This document shows positions 15,711 to 21,205 of a DNA stretch of 21,205 nucleotides, piece by piece. The number at the start of each line of letters is the position of its first letter. Position 1 is the first letter of the stretch. Source of the DNA: JAICIG01 sp035532215 (GTDB taxonomy: Bacteria > Planctomycetota > Planctomycetia > Pirellulales > JAICIG01); assembly GCA_035532215.1 (NCBI GenBank), contig DATKRK010000239.1, forward strand, positions 1 through 21,205, written 5' to 3'. The notes beneath the pieces are model-generated. The model saw only the letters and a program-made list of their open reading frames with translations. It made no database searches and was not told the DNA's origin. Position numbers and translations under genes: made by a program.

Positions 15711-18038
15711 ATGTCCAATGGATTGACGGTCTCGGCCGCTCGCCTCCGCCGCGCGGCGCCGCTGGCCGAACAGGTCTGGCAAGATCAAATCGTCGAGCGC
15801 GTGTTTCCCGTGCTCGTTCAAGGAGTATGGCGGCGCCAACGCCGAATGCGCACTGGCGACGACGAACAAATCGCCCAGCGGGTCCGCGACGGCGCCGTCC
15901 GCTGGCTGCTCCGGCTACTGATGCTGTGTTACGCCGATGCCCGCGGCAGGCTGCCAATCGACGGCGGCGCCGGACCGGGCGACGCATTCGAACAACTGCG
16001 CGCGGAACTGGGGCGAATCGGCGGTAAGGATTTCGACGATGCCCAGCGAAGACTTTCCGATGCCTTCGCCGGCGGCAAGTCGGGGCTTAACGATCGCGTG
16101 CAAAGCCTGCTCAAGCCGCTACAGCCGCTGTTCCTCGCCGAGCCGGTTCGCCTGCCCGACGATTGTCTGGCGCGAGCGATCGACGGTCTGTCGCGTCTCT
16201 GGCTCGATCGCGCCGGGCGGCCGCAGCGAATCGATTACCGTCGACGTACAATGCGCGAATGGGGTTCGGCCTATGAACGCCTGTTGGACGCGCCTCTTAA
16301 GCTTGACGCATCGTCCGGCAAGGCGGCGCTCCGAATGCATCAGGGCCAGTCGCACCGCAAGGCCGGCGGTTGTTTTTATACGCCCGAGCCGATCGTCGCG
16401 GACATCGTGGAGCACGCCGTCGGCGCGGCGCTCGACGACTGGCTGGCCGCGCTCGCGGAAGAGTTCCGGAGCCCACGGCGAGAATCGGCCGCGGCGAGGG
16501 AAATCGCAGATCGGTGTTTCGAGTTTCGCGTGCTCGACCCGTCGCTGGGCGCAGGTTATTTTCTCGTCGCAGCCCAGCGCGTGATCGCCGATCGCATGCT
16601 GCGTTTCTTGCGGCGTTTTCCCGATCGCGGCGTTCCGACGAAGTCGATCATGGAAAGCCCTTGTGATTCGGCTTCGCCGGCCGCCGAGTCGCGGCGCGAG
16701 GCCGCGTGGGTCGAACGGCGCGTCGTCGAGCACTGCCTGTTCGGAATCGACCTCGACCCGCGGGCCGTCGAATTGGCTCGCCTGCACCTGTGGCTCGAAT
16801 CGCCGCTGGAATTATCTTCGCTCGAGTCGATCTGCCGGAACGTGCGCCTGGGCGACGCGCTGGCCGAACCGGCGCCGCCCGGGTTTCCCCGCGCCGGCGA
16901 ATTCAACGCGGTGGCGGGCAATCCGCCGTACGGCGGATTGCTCGATGCGGCGACGCGGCGATCGCTCGTCCGCAAGCTGCCCTTGATGAAGTCCAACTCC
17001 GATACGGCCGTCGGCTTCATCGAGCGCGCGGTTCAATGGATTCGTCCCGAAGGCCGCGCGGGCCTCGTCGTGCCGAAACCGCTGACGTATAGCCATGCCT
17101 GGCGCGGCGTGCGGGCTTTGCTGCACCGGCGCGTCGAGCGAGCGATCGACGTCAGCCGCGCTTGGCCCGACGTGCGCTTGGAGCAGGCGATCGTCGTGTT
17201 CCGCGGCGCCTCGCGCTCCTCGTCCTATCAGGCGGGCTGGAGCGCCGCTGGCCGCATCGTGTCGGGACCGAGAATGTCGTGGTCGCTGGCCGAACGGTTC
17301 CAGACCTTGCCTTGCACGCTCACGGCTGCGGAACTCAAGCGCGTGGCCCGCTTGACGTTCGCCGACGTTGCAATTGGAGACGTTTGCCGGACGTTTCGGG
17401 GCGTTCCCGCCCAGCGATGGCTTGCCGAGCGCGGCGAGACGCCGGTGATCGGCGGCCGCGATCTCGAGCGCTGGCGAATCCGCAGCGTGAGCGGATACCT
17501 TCCCCGGTCGGCGCCCTTCGACCTCGGGCCTTTTGCCTGCGAGAAACTGGCGTTTCAGAACATCATCGCCCACGCGGCGCGGCCGCAACCACACGTGCTG
17601 TTGATCGGCGCCTACGACCTTCGGCAAACGGTCACGCTCGATACGGTGAACAACCTCGTGGCGACCGACCCGCGCGTCGACCTACGAGGTCTCTGCGCGC
17701 TTTTACATTCGAAACTGGTCAACTGGCTCGTCTACAGCCTGGTCTACAACAAGGCGATCCGCACGATGCACTTCGACCAGTATTTCCTGAACAAGATTCC
17801 CCTGCCGCCCGAATGGCCCGAACTGCTCGCCCGGCTGGCCGTTCCGGCGCAGCACAGCGAGTTGGCCGCCGAAATGCTGGCTGCGCCCAAACGAGGATCG
17901 GCCGAGTCATTGCCGCAAGAGGCGTTCCAACGTCTCGATCCGCAAGAGGCGGCGAGGCTGGCTTCCCAGCGGCAGCAAACGCTGGATCAAATCGAACGGC
18001 TCGTCGCGGAGGCTTACGGCGAAGGTCTTCAGTCGTAA
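15711..18038 (+). CDS. class I adenine-specific DNA methyltransferase, Eco57I/TaqI type, solitary
   Basis: A 775-residue protein from ATG 15711 (AGGGA about nine bases upstream). Helical N-terminal domain about 1-215, with LLRLLMLCYADARGRLP, a feature of type IIG-like proteins. SAM-binding and catalytic domain: motif X FYTPEP at 222-227, motif I DPSLGAGYF at 276-284, motif II GIDLDPRAVELA from 345, motif IV NPPY at 404-407, the mark of N6-adenine methylation. About 545-720 is a target-recognition-like region (FRGVPAQRWL, GGRDLERW, the tail FDQYFLNKIPLPP). I see no PD-(D/E)xK nuclease motif in the N-terminal domain, and no restriction, helicase or BREX gene beside it. It could be an orphan regulator of the genome, an anti-restriction relic, or a type IIG enzyme with an unrecognised nuclease. 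Its last 10 bases overlap the convergent short csrA gene. Confidence 0.9.
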   Translation: MSNGLTVSAARLRRAAPLAEQVWQDQIVERVFPVLVQGVWRRQRRMRTGDDEQIAQRVRDGAVRWLLRLLMLCYADARGRLPIDGGAGPGDAFEQLRAELGRIGGKDFDDAQRRLSDAFAGGKSGLNDRVQSLLKPLQPLFLAEPVRLPDDCLARAIDGLSRLWLDRAGRPQRIDYRRRTMREWGSAYERLLDAPLKLDASSGKAALRMHQGQSHRKAGGCFYTPEPIVADIVEHAVGAALDDWLAALAEEFRSPRRESAAAREIADRCFEFRVLDPSLGAGYFLVAAQRVIADRMLRFLRRFPDRGVPTKSIMESPCDSASPAAESRREAAWVERRVVEHCLFGIDLDPRAVELARLHLWLESPLELSSLESICRNVRLGDALAEPAPPGFPRAGEFNAVAGNPPYGGLLDAATRRSLVRKLPLMKSNSDTAVGFIERAVQWIRPEGRAGLVVPKPLTYSHAWRGVRALLHRRVERAIDVSRAWPDVRLEQAIVVFRGASRSSSYQAGWSAAGRIVSGPRMSWSLAERFQTLPCTLTAAELKRVARLTFADVAIGDVCRTFRGVPAQRWLAERGETPVIGGRDLERWRIRSVSGYLPRSAPFDLGPFACEKLAFQNIIAHAARPQPHVLLIGAYDLRQTVTLDTVNNLVATDPRVDLRGLCALLHSKLVNWLVYSLVYNKAIRTMHFDQYFLNKIPLPPEWPELLARLAVPAQHSELAAEMLAAPKRGSAESLPQEAFQRLDPQEAARLASQRQQTLDQIERLVAEAYGEGLQS

Positions 18039-18208
18039 GCTCCGGGGCTTGCGGGCAAGGCGGCGAGATCTTCTCCAAGTTCCAGCGAGGCATCGTCCGG
18101 CGCATCGATGTGCAAGATCACCTTGTCGCCTTCGATGCGAACCACGGTGACCGTGAGTTCCATGCCGACGACGACAGCTTCGCCCTCGTGACGAGAGATG
18201 ACAATCAT
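18029..18208 (-). CDS. csrA: CsrA-family protein, short divergent paralogue (59 residues)
   Basis: A gene of 59 codons from ATG 18208 to TGA 18029-18031, with AAAGGAG eight bases before the start. It begins MIVISRHEGEAVVVG, then TVTVVRIEGDKVILHIDAPD, matching the CsrA fold (five strands, MLxLxR-x-GE at the N-terminus, GDKV-x-L-x-I-x-AP in the middle) along its first 40 residues. CsrA dimers bind GGA sites in mRNA leaders and block or protect translation. The second half of the binding surface differs: the family VHREE segment, whose Arg44 contacts RNA, reads LELGE here, with Leu44. Arg6 is kept. It may bind other RNAs, bind weakly, or form mixed dimers with the longer CsrA at 18443. It has its own candidate promoter and overlaps the convergent methyltransferase end by 10 bases. 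Confidence 0.88.
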   Translation of the reverse strand: MIVISRHEGEAVVVGMELTVTVVRIEGDKVILHIDAPDDASLELGEDLAALPASPGAYD

Positions 18209-18348
18209 CGCACGTGCTCCTTTATGCGATTGGGGTCTGGATGCGAAACGGGTCGAGCCCCGTCATTGCTCTCAGCCGACATACACCCGCCCCGTTGAAT
18301 CGCCTTTGCAGCCGGCGAGCAATTCCTCCGAGTTGAATTCCGGCGACA

Positions 18349-18393
18349 ATCATGCGCGTTCTTGGCTCGCTTGTCAATCGAGTGCTAGCACTC
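18349..18393 (-). promoter_or_regulatory. promoter of the short csrA with a perfect palindrome at the -35
   Basis: On the minus strand TTGACA (18377-18372, a perfect -35), 17 bases, then CATGAT (18354-18349, four of six). Two bases upstream of the -35 is the 14-base palindrome GAGTGCTAGCACTC (18380-18393). Its halves equal those of the HrcA operator CIRCE (TTAGCACTC and GAGTGCTAA), but in swapped order and without the 9-base spacer, so HrcA binding is not to be assumed. The resulting leader is about 135 bases and contains a GGAGGA at 18326-18331. Confidence 0.6.
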
Positions 18394-18414
18394 AAAAAAT
18401 GCGACGCGCGACGC

Positions 18415-18437
18415 AGCGCTGATTAGCCGCTTTTTTT
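18415..18437 (+). terminator. possible plus-strand terminator after the methyltransferase
   Basis: AGCGCT, loop GATT, AGC-C-GCT (one bulged C), then seven T (18431-18437). It is weak because of the bulge. It would stop read-through from the methyltransferase before it runs antisense through the longer csrA gene. Confidence 0.4.
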
Positions 18438-18442
18438 GCCAA

Positions 18443-18886
18443 TTACGTCGCCGCCGCCCCCTTGAGCGCCGTGGCGATCGACTGTTGAAGATGTTCCAGC
18501 GTACGCGGCTGGCCGATCGCTTCGCGCGCGTCGTCGAGGGCGGCGAGGATGGCGCCCAAGGTTTGTTCGCGGCGAGGCGCTGCGCCGCTCTGGGCGTAAA
18601 TGGCGTCGCGGAGCCGGTCCAACAATGCAAGTTGGGATGCGGCCAAGGCGACGAGCGCAGTCTCTTCGACTTCAGAACTGCGAAACGGCGCGGCGGTTTC
18701 CCGTGGGTTTGTCGTGCTTGCGCCGATCCCGTGAATCGTCTCGAACACTTCGCGCCGATGCACGGGAACTTCCTTTGGCGCACTGACGCCCAGGCGCACC
18801 TTGTCTCCCCGGATCTCCACCACCGTGATCTCGATGTTGCGATCGACGAGAATGCTCTCGTCGCGTTTGCGAGTCATGACAAGCAT
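18443..18886 (-). CDS. csrA: CsrA carbon storage regulator with long C-terminal extension (147 residues)
   Basis: Starts at ATG 18886; the frame is open further upstream, but the family N-terminus MLVMTRKRDESI begins here. Residues 1-53 form a complete CsrA domain: EITVVEIRGDKVRLGVSAPK and EVPVHRRE with Arg44 and Glu46 kept, so RNA binding at GGA sites is expected. CsrA is normally 60-75 residues; this one has about 90 more: a short linker (GASTTNPRETAAPF) and a predicted helical domain (about 77-147, with ALVALAASQLALLDRLRDAI and TLGAILAALDDAREAI). The extension might bind a protein antagonist, as FliW does for other CsrA proteins, or add oligomerisation. No flagellar or fliW gene is in the window. 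The start lacks a clear Shine-Dalgarno. It lies upstream of, and in line with, the short csrA (234-base gap). Confidence 0.9.
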   Translation of the reverse strand: MLVMTRKRDESILVDRNIEITVVEIRGDKVRLGVSAPKEVPVHRREVFETIHGIGASTTNPRETAAPFRSSEVEETALVALAASQLALLDRLRDAIYAQSGAAPRREQTLGAILAALDDAREAIGQPRTLEHLQQSIATALKGAAAT

Positions 18887-19123
18887 ATTACAGTCGCTCG
18901 CCACAAGGCAGTGTGAAAGTGAAGCGATTATTGGACCGCGCGGCATCAAGGAAAGCAAACGCATTGCCGCCGCCTCGGGCGGAAATCGAGTTTTTCCGCG
19001 GCCCAACTCCTCCGCGGGCAGGAATATGGGGAATCTGCGCAAAGGAAAGCGGACTAGCGAAAATCAGGCGTCCGAACAACGCCGTCAAGCCGAACCAAAG
19101 TAAGGATCAGCAGAAAAGCCGCC

Positions 19124-19152
19124 TTCGTCCGATCAGGATCAGACGGTAAACT
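19124..19152 (+). promoter_or_regulatory. candidate promoter of the 89-residue gene
   Basis: TTCGTC (19124-19129), 17 bases, TAAACT (19147-19152). Both hexamers match four of six. The predicted start near 19159 would make a leader of about 45 bases consisting almost only of the hairpin and ribosome binding site. Confidence 0.4.
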
Positions 19153-19163
19153 AATCGGAGTTG

Positions 19164-19196
19164 CCGGCAGGAAGCCGGTTTTTCTGCGACAGGAGG
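19164..19196 (+). promoter_or_regulatory. leader hairpin with AGGA loop plus GGA in the ribosome binding site
   Basis: CCGGC (19164-19168), loop AGGAA, GCCGG (19174-19178), then TTTTTC, and the strong Shine-Dalgarno AGGAGG at 19191-19196, eight bases before the start. An AGGA in a hairpin loop together with ACAGGA at the ribosome binding site is the classical two-site layout bound by CsrA. The T run also makes it look like a small attenuator. Confidence 0.5.
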
Positions 19197-19204
19197 TTGC
19201 CAAG

Positions 19205-19474
19205 ATGCGTGTTATCCCGCAAGCCAATGAAGTCCGCCGTCTCGTCGTCCGCACTTTCGAAGATTTCGGCGCCGATCACGAAGCGCTCGGCGATTTAAAC
19301 GAAACCATTCTCATCGACGACGGCCGCTACCGAGGCCGCTCGTATCGGGCGGAAGAATGGTTGGCCATGTGGCTCGTCGAGATCGGATTGCTGCAGTTCT
19401 ACGACGCCAAAGGCAATATGCTCTTGACGATCAATTTGTTCGAGGAATGGGAACCACAGCGGATGGCCGCATAG
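19205..19474 (+). CDS. small hypothetical protein, 89 residues
   Basis: Start ATG 19205 with an excellent AGGAGG. The protein is acidic and compact: RVIPQANEVRRLVVRTFEDF, then ETILIDDGRYRGRSYRAEEW, a hydrophobic helix LAMWLVEIGLLQFYD, and a closing GNMLLTINLFEE strand and tail. It looks like a small alpha/beta fold, without signal peptide or true membrane span. The GRYRGRSYRA stretch could be a nucleic-acid or ligand loop, but this is a guess. I know no characterised family. The strong ribosome binding site and CsrA-like leader suggest high, possibly regulated, synthesis. It is divergent from the long csrA and convergent with the helicase gene (70 bases between stops). Confidence 0.8.
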   Translation: MRVIPQANEVRRLVVRTFEDFGADHEALGDLNETILIDDGRYRGRSYRAEEWLAMWLVEIGLLQFYDAKGNMLLTINLFEEWEPQRMAA

Positions 19475-19544
19475 ACCGGATCAATCGCTTCGCCTTGAGC
19501 CAGTCCTGCTCGCTATTTTTGCGGCGCTGGGGCGCCGCCCACCG

Positions 19545-20846
19545 TCAGAGGGCTCGACGAATGCGGCGCGGCGGCCGGCCGCCGCGGCCCATCATCGGCG
19601 CGACTTTCTTGGCGGCCTCGGCCTCCGCTTCCTGGCCGTCTTCGGCCTGGCCCGAGGGTTCGCTTCCGCCGACCGCGGCGCTGGCCGCGGGACGAGGCAC
19701 GGCTTCGAAGCCTTCCATTTCCGCCCGCTTCAACAAGCGATCGATGCGCATTTCGATCCGCGTCAATTCGTTGCCTTCTTCGGGCGTGACGAACGTGTAG
19801 GCGACGCCTTCGCGGCCCATGCGGCCGGTGCGGCCCACGCGATGCACGTAGTCGTCGCAAAAGTTGGGAATGTCGTAGTTGACGATGTGCGAGATGCTGC
19901 TCACGTCGATGCCTCGGCCGACGACGTCGGTAGCCACAAGGTGGCGAACCTTGCCTTCGCGGAAATTGGCCATCGCTCGGTCGCGCGACTTCTGCGGCAG
20001 GTCGCCGTGAATGCAATCCACGCCCTCGAACTTGCGCTGCAAGTTGCGATGCACCCGTTCGGTGCCGCGCTTCGTGCGGCAGAAAATGATCGATTGCCGC
20101 GGGTTCTCGCGGCGCAGCAACTTGACCAGCAGCTCGAACTTCTTTTCCGGAATCACCGTGAAATAGAACTGTTCGATCGTCTCGACCGCCACCTCCGTCG
20201 CAGAAAAGTTGAGCGTTTCGGGGTCGCGCATGTAGCGCGTGGCGAGCCGGGCGACGGGCGGCGGCACGGTGGCGCTCAACAGCAGCGTCTGCCGCGAGGC
20301 CGGACATTTTCGCAGAATCTTCTCGATGTCGGGCCGAAAGCCGATGTCGAGCATGCGGTCGGCTTCGTCCAGGACCACGAACTTCAAGCTGCCCAAGCTG
20401 AGCGTGCCGCGGGCGATGTGGTCCAACACGCGGCCTGGCGTACCGACCACGCAGGCGGCGCCGCGCTTGAGTTTTTCAATCTGCCCGCGAATCGGCGTGC
20501 CCCCGTAGAGGGCCACCGGATGGATCTTTTGGCCATGCGCCAGCTTGATCGCTTCGTCGCGCACCTGCACGGCCAGTTCGCGCGTCGGCACCAAGATCAG
20601 CGCCTGCGGCGCCAGATCCTTGCGGTGCTCCAGCCGTTCCAGAATCGGAATCACGAAGGCCGCCGTCTTGCCGGTGCCGGTGCGAGCCTGGCCCAAAACG
20701 TCGATGCCCTCAAGCGCTCGTGGAATCAAGCCGGCTTGAACGGGAGTTGGATCGACGTAGCCGGCGCGAGCGAGCGCGGCCAACATCGGCTCGGATAAAG
20801 GGAGCCCGCCAAATCCGCCCGCCGATTCCTCGGAAGAGTGCGCCAA
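19545..20846 (-). CDS. DEAD-box ATP-dependent RNA helicase (RhlE-like)
   Basis: A 433-residue RNA helicase for ribosome assembly or mRNA turnover. Q motif region at about 17-40 (PLSEPMLAAL, TPVQAGLIP), motif I ARTGTGKT at 54-61, PTREL at 87-91, TPGR at 136-139, DEAD at 160-163, SAT at 191-193, then domain 2 with IIFCRTKRGTERV, HGDLPQKSRDRAMANFREG, ATDVVGRGID and HRVGRTGRMG. The C-terminal tail is short: an acidic Ala/Glu stretch followed by a basic end RGGRPPRRIRRAL that may bind RNA. The start must be TTG 20846: the frame is closed by a stop 36 bases further upstream without ATG or GTG, and the next ATG would remove part of the Q motif. GAGAG precedes it. It is monocistronic here. Subfamily assignment to RhlE is by general resemblance only. 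Confidence 0.93.
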   Translation of the reverse strand: MAHSSEESAGGFGGLPLSEPMLAALARAGYVDPTPVQAGLIPRALEGIDVLGQARTGTGKTAAFVIPILERLEHRKDLAPQALILVPTRELAVQVRDEAIKLAHGQKIHPVALYGGTPIRGQIEKLKRGAACVVGTPGRVLDHIARGTLSLGSLKFVVLDEADRMLDIGFRPDIEKILRKCPASRQTLLLSATVPPPVARLATRYMRDPETLNFSATEVAVETIEQFYFTVIPEKKFELLVKLLRRENPRQSIIFCRTKRGTERVHRNLQRKFEGVDCIHGDLPQKSRDRAMANFREGKVRHLVATDVVGRGIDVSSISHIVNYDIPNFCDDYVHRVGRTGRMGREGVAYTFVTPEEGNELTRIEMRIDRLLKRAEMEGFEAVPRPAASAAVGGSEPSGQAEDGQEAEAEAAKKVAPMMGRGGRPPRRIRRAL

Positions 20847-21030
20847 ATCTGCTCTCGCAACCTCAGTAAAACCAGGAAATGTTCACTTTACGTAACGTTA
20901 GCAGGCAGAATGCCTTTGGTCAACTAGCTTGGCGCAAACACAAGGCCGATGCGTGCCTGTAAGATCAGGTTCGCACCGGCCCGAGTGATCGTCGATTGAA
21001 CCAGCGCCCCACAGTCTGCGGGCGCCTTGC

Positions 21031-21056
21031 GGCTGACGAGCGGCGAAGCCCTCGTT
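21031..21056. repeat. copy 2 of the 26-base GGCGAAGCCC-core repeat
   Basis: Shares 20 of 26 positions with 10841-10866. Here the arms are longer: ACGAG pairs with CTCGT outside the GGC-GAA-GCC core, with one unpaired C. Confidence 0.5.
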
Positions 21057-21114
21057 GACTACACATCTTTTCCGCTGGATTTCCCGATTGACTTCGGCCG
21101 CTACTTTTAATTAG

Positions 21115-21134
21115 CCCAGGCATTTATGCCTGGG
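21115..21134. repeat. REP-like palindrome, TTTA centre
   Basis: 9-base arms CCCAGGCAT and ATGCCTGGG around TT, the same build (9 + TT + 9, TTTA core) as the elements at 3080 and 3199 but with different arms. Confidence 0.75.
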
Positions 21135-21172
21135 ATCCGCGGAACGATTTTATCCCTCCGTCCCAGATTGGC

Positions 21173-21205
21173 GCCTCGCGGGCCGCCTCTGGCGGCCCGC
21201 GAGGC
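21173..21205. repeat. perfect GC-rich hairpin at the window end
   Basis: Arms GCCTCGCGGGCCGCC (21173-21187) and its exact complement (21191-21205) with the 3-base loop TCT. The right arm ends on the last base of the window, so a following T tract (terminator) or longer repeat cannot be judged. The minus-strand side has no T tract. Confidence 0.8.

Larger units (their letters stand above)
18887..19204. other. 318-base divergent intergenic region between csrA and the 89-residue gene
   Basis: No gene supported. It should contain the promoter of the long csrA (none with good hexamers recognised), the candidate promoter of the 89-residue gene, and its leader hairpin. GATCAG occurs three times in 19104-19142. 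Confidence 0.5.
20847..21205. other. 359-base non-coding end of window with three inverted repeats
   Basis: No open frame with support. An AT-rich stretch at 20865-20935 should hold the helicase promoter. It contains the repeat copy at 21031-21056, a palindrome at 21115-21134 and a GC hairpin at 21173-21205. Confidence 0.5.

Noticed and set aside
18380..18393. CIRCE element for HrcA
   Set aside because: The halves are in reverse order and lack the 9-base spacer; kept only as an unassigned palindrome.
18394..18399. Terminator of the long csrA from the T6 run on the minus strand
   Set aside because: The preceding GC stretch is mainly a direct repeat (GCGTCGC twice) and folds only four pairs.
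19521..19538. Terminator between the 89-residue gene and the helicase (arms GCGGCGC and GCGCCGC)
   Set aside because: The stem is real, but the adjacent homopolymer is on the wrong side for both strands (T before the stem on the plus strand, A after it on the minus strand).
1..21205. CRISPR array, tRNA, insertion sequence or prophage
   Set aside because: Scanned by eye on both strands; no regularly spaced repeats, no tRNA T-loop patterns, no transposase or integrase motifs.

Overview
The window is GC-rich DNA of a member of the Planctomycetota, most likely of the Pirellulales type. This rests on gene content and is an inference: a DUF1549/DUF1553 protein next to a DUF1501 protein under an ECF sigma factor, an ABC exporter followed by a long membrane-anchored helical protein, planctomycete-style palindromic repeats, and frequent small lineage-specific proteins. 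No phage, insertion sequence, CRISPR array, tRNA or rRNA is visible.

Layout. Positions 1-1545 (+): the 3' end of an alpha/beta-hydrolase-like gene, then an enolase-superfamily (muconate lactonizing/racemase type) enzyme. Positions 1608-4761 (-): an unrecognised helical protein, a 544-base repeat-bearing spacer and folC. Positions 5036-5884 (-): a 69-residue conserved-looking small protein and ribosomal protein bS18 (rpsR) with a clear sigma70-type promoter. Positions 6326-10802 (+): an ABC ATPase, an ABC-2-like permease with a large extracytoplasmic insert, and a 537-residue anchored helical protein that overlaps the permease by 4 bases; together these look like one export module. Positions 11249-15588 (+): an ECF sigma factor, a transmembrane DUF1549/DUF1553 protein overlapping it by 7 bases, and a Tat-exported DUF1501 protein, closed by a terminator. 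Positions 15711-18038 (+): a solitary Eco57I/TaqI-type adenine DNA methyltransferase. Positions 18029-18886 (-): two CsrA-family genes in tandem, one only 59 residues with the key RNA-binding Arg lost, the other 147 residues with a long C-terminal extension. Position 19205 (+): an 89-residue small protein whose leader is a hairpin with GGA in its loop followed by a GGA-containing ribosome binding site. Positions 19545-20846 (-): a DEAD-box RNA helicase. Positions 20847-21205: non-coding, with three inverted repeats.

The part most worth a second look is 18029-19474: an unequal CsrA pair beside a candidate CsrA-controlled leader, with a palindrome placed against the promoter of the short paralogue. 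Next come the sigma factor operon, in which the membrane protein has the one-pass topology of an anti-sigma factor but carries DUF1549/DUF1553 outside, and the enolase-superfamily enzyme with Tyr in place of the usual sixth-strand Lys.
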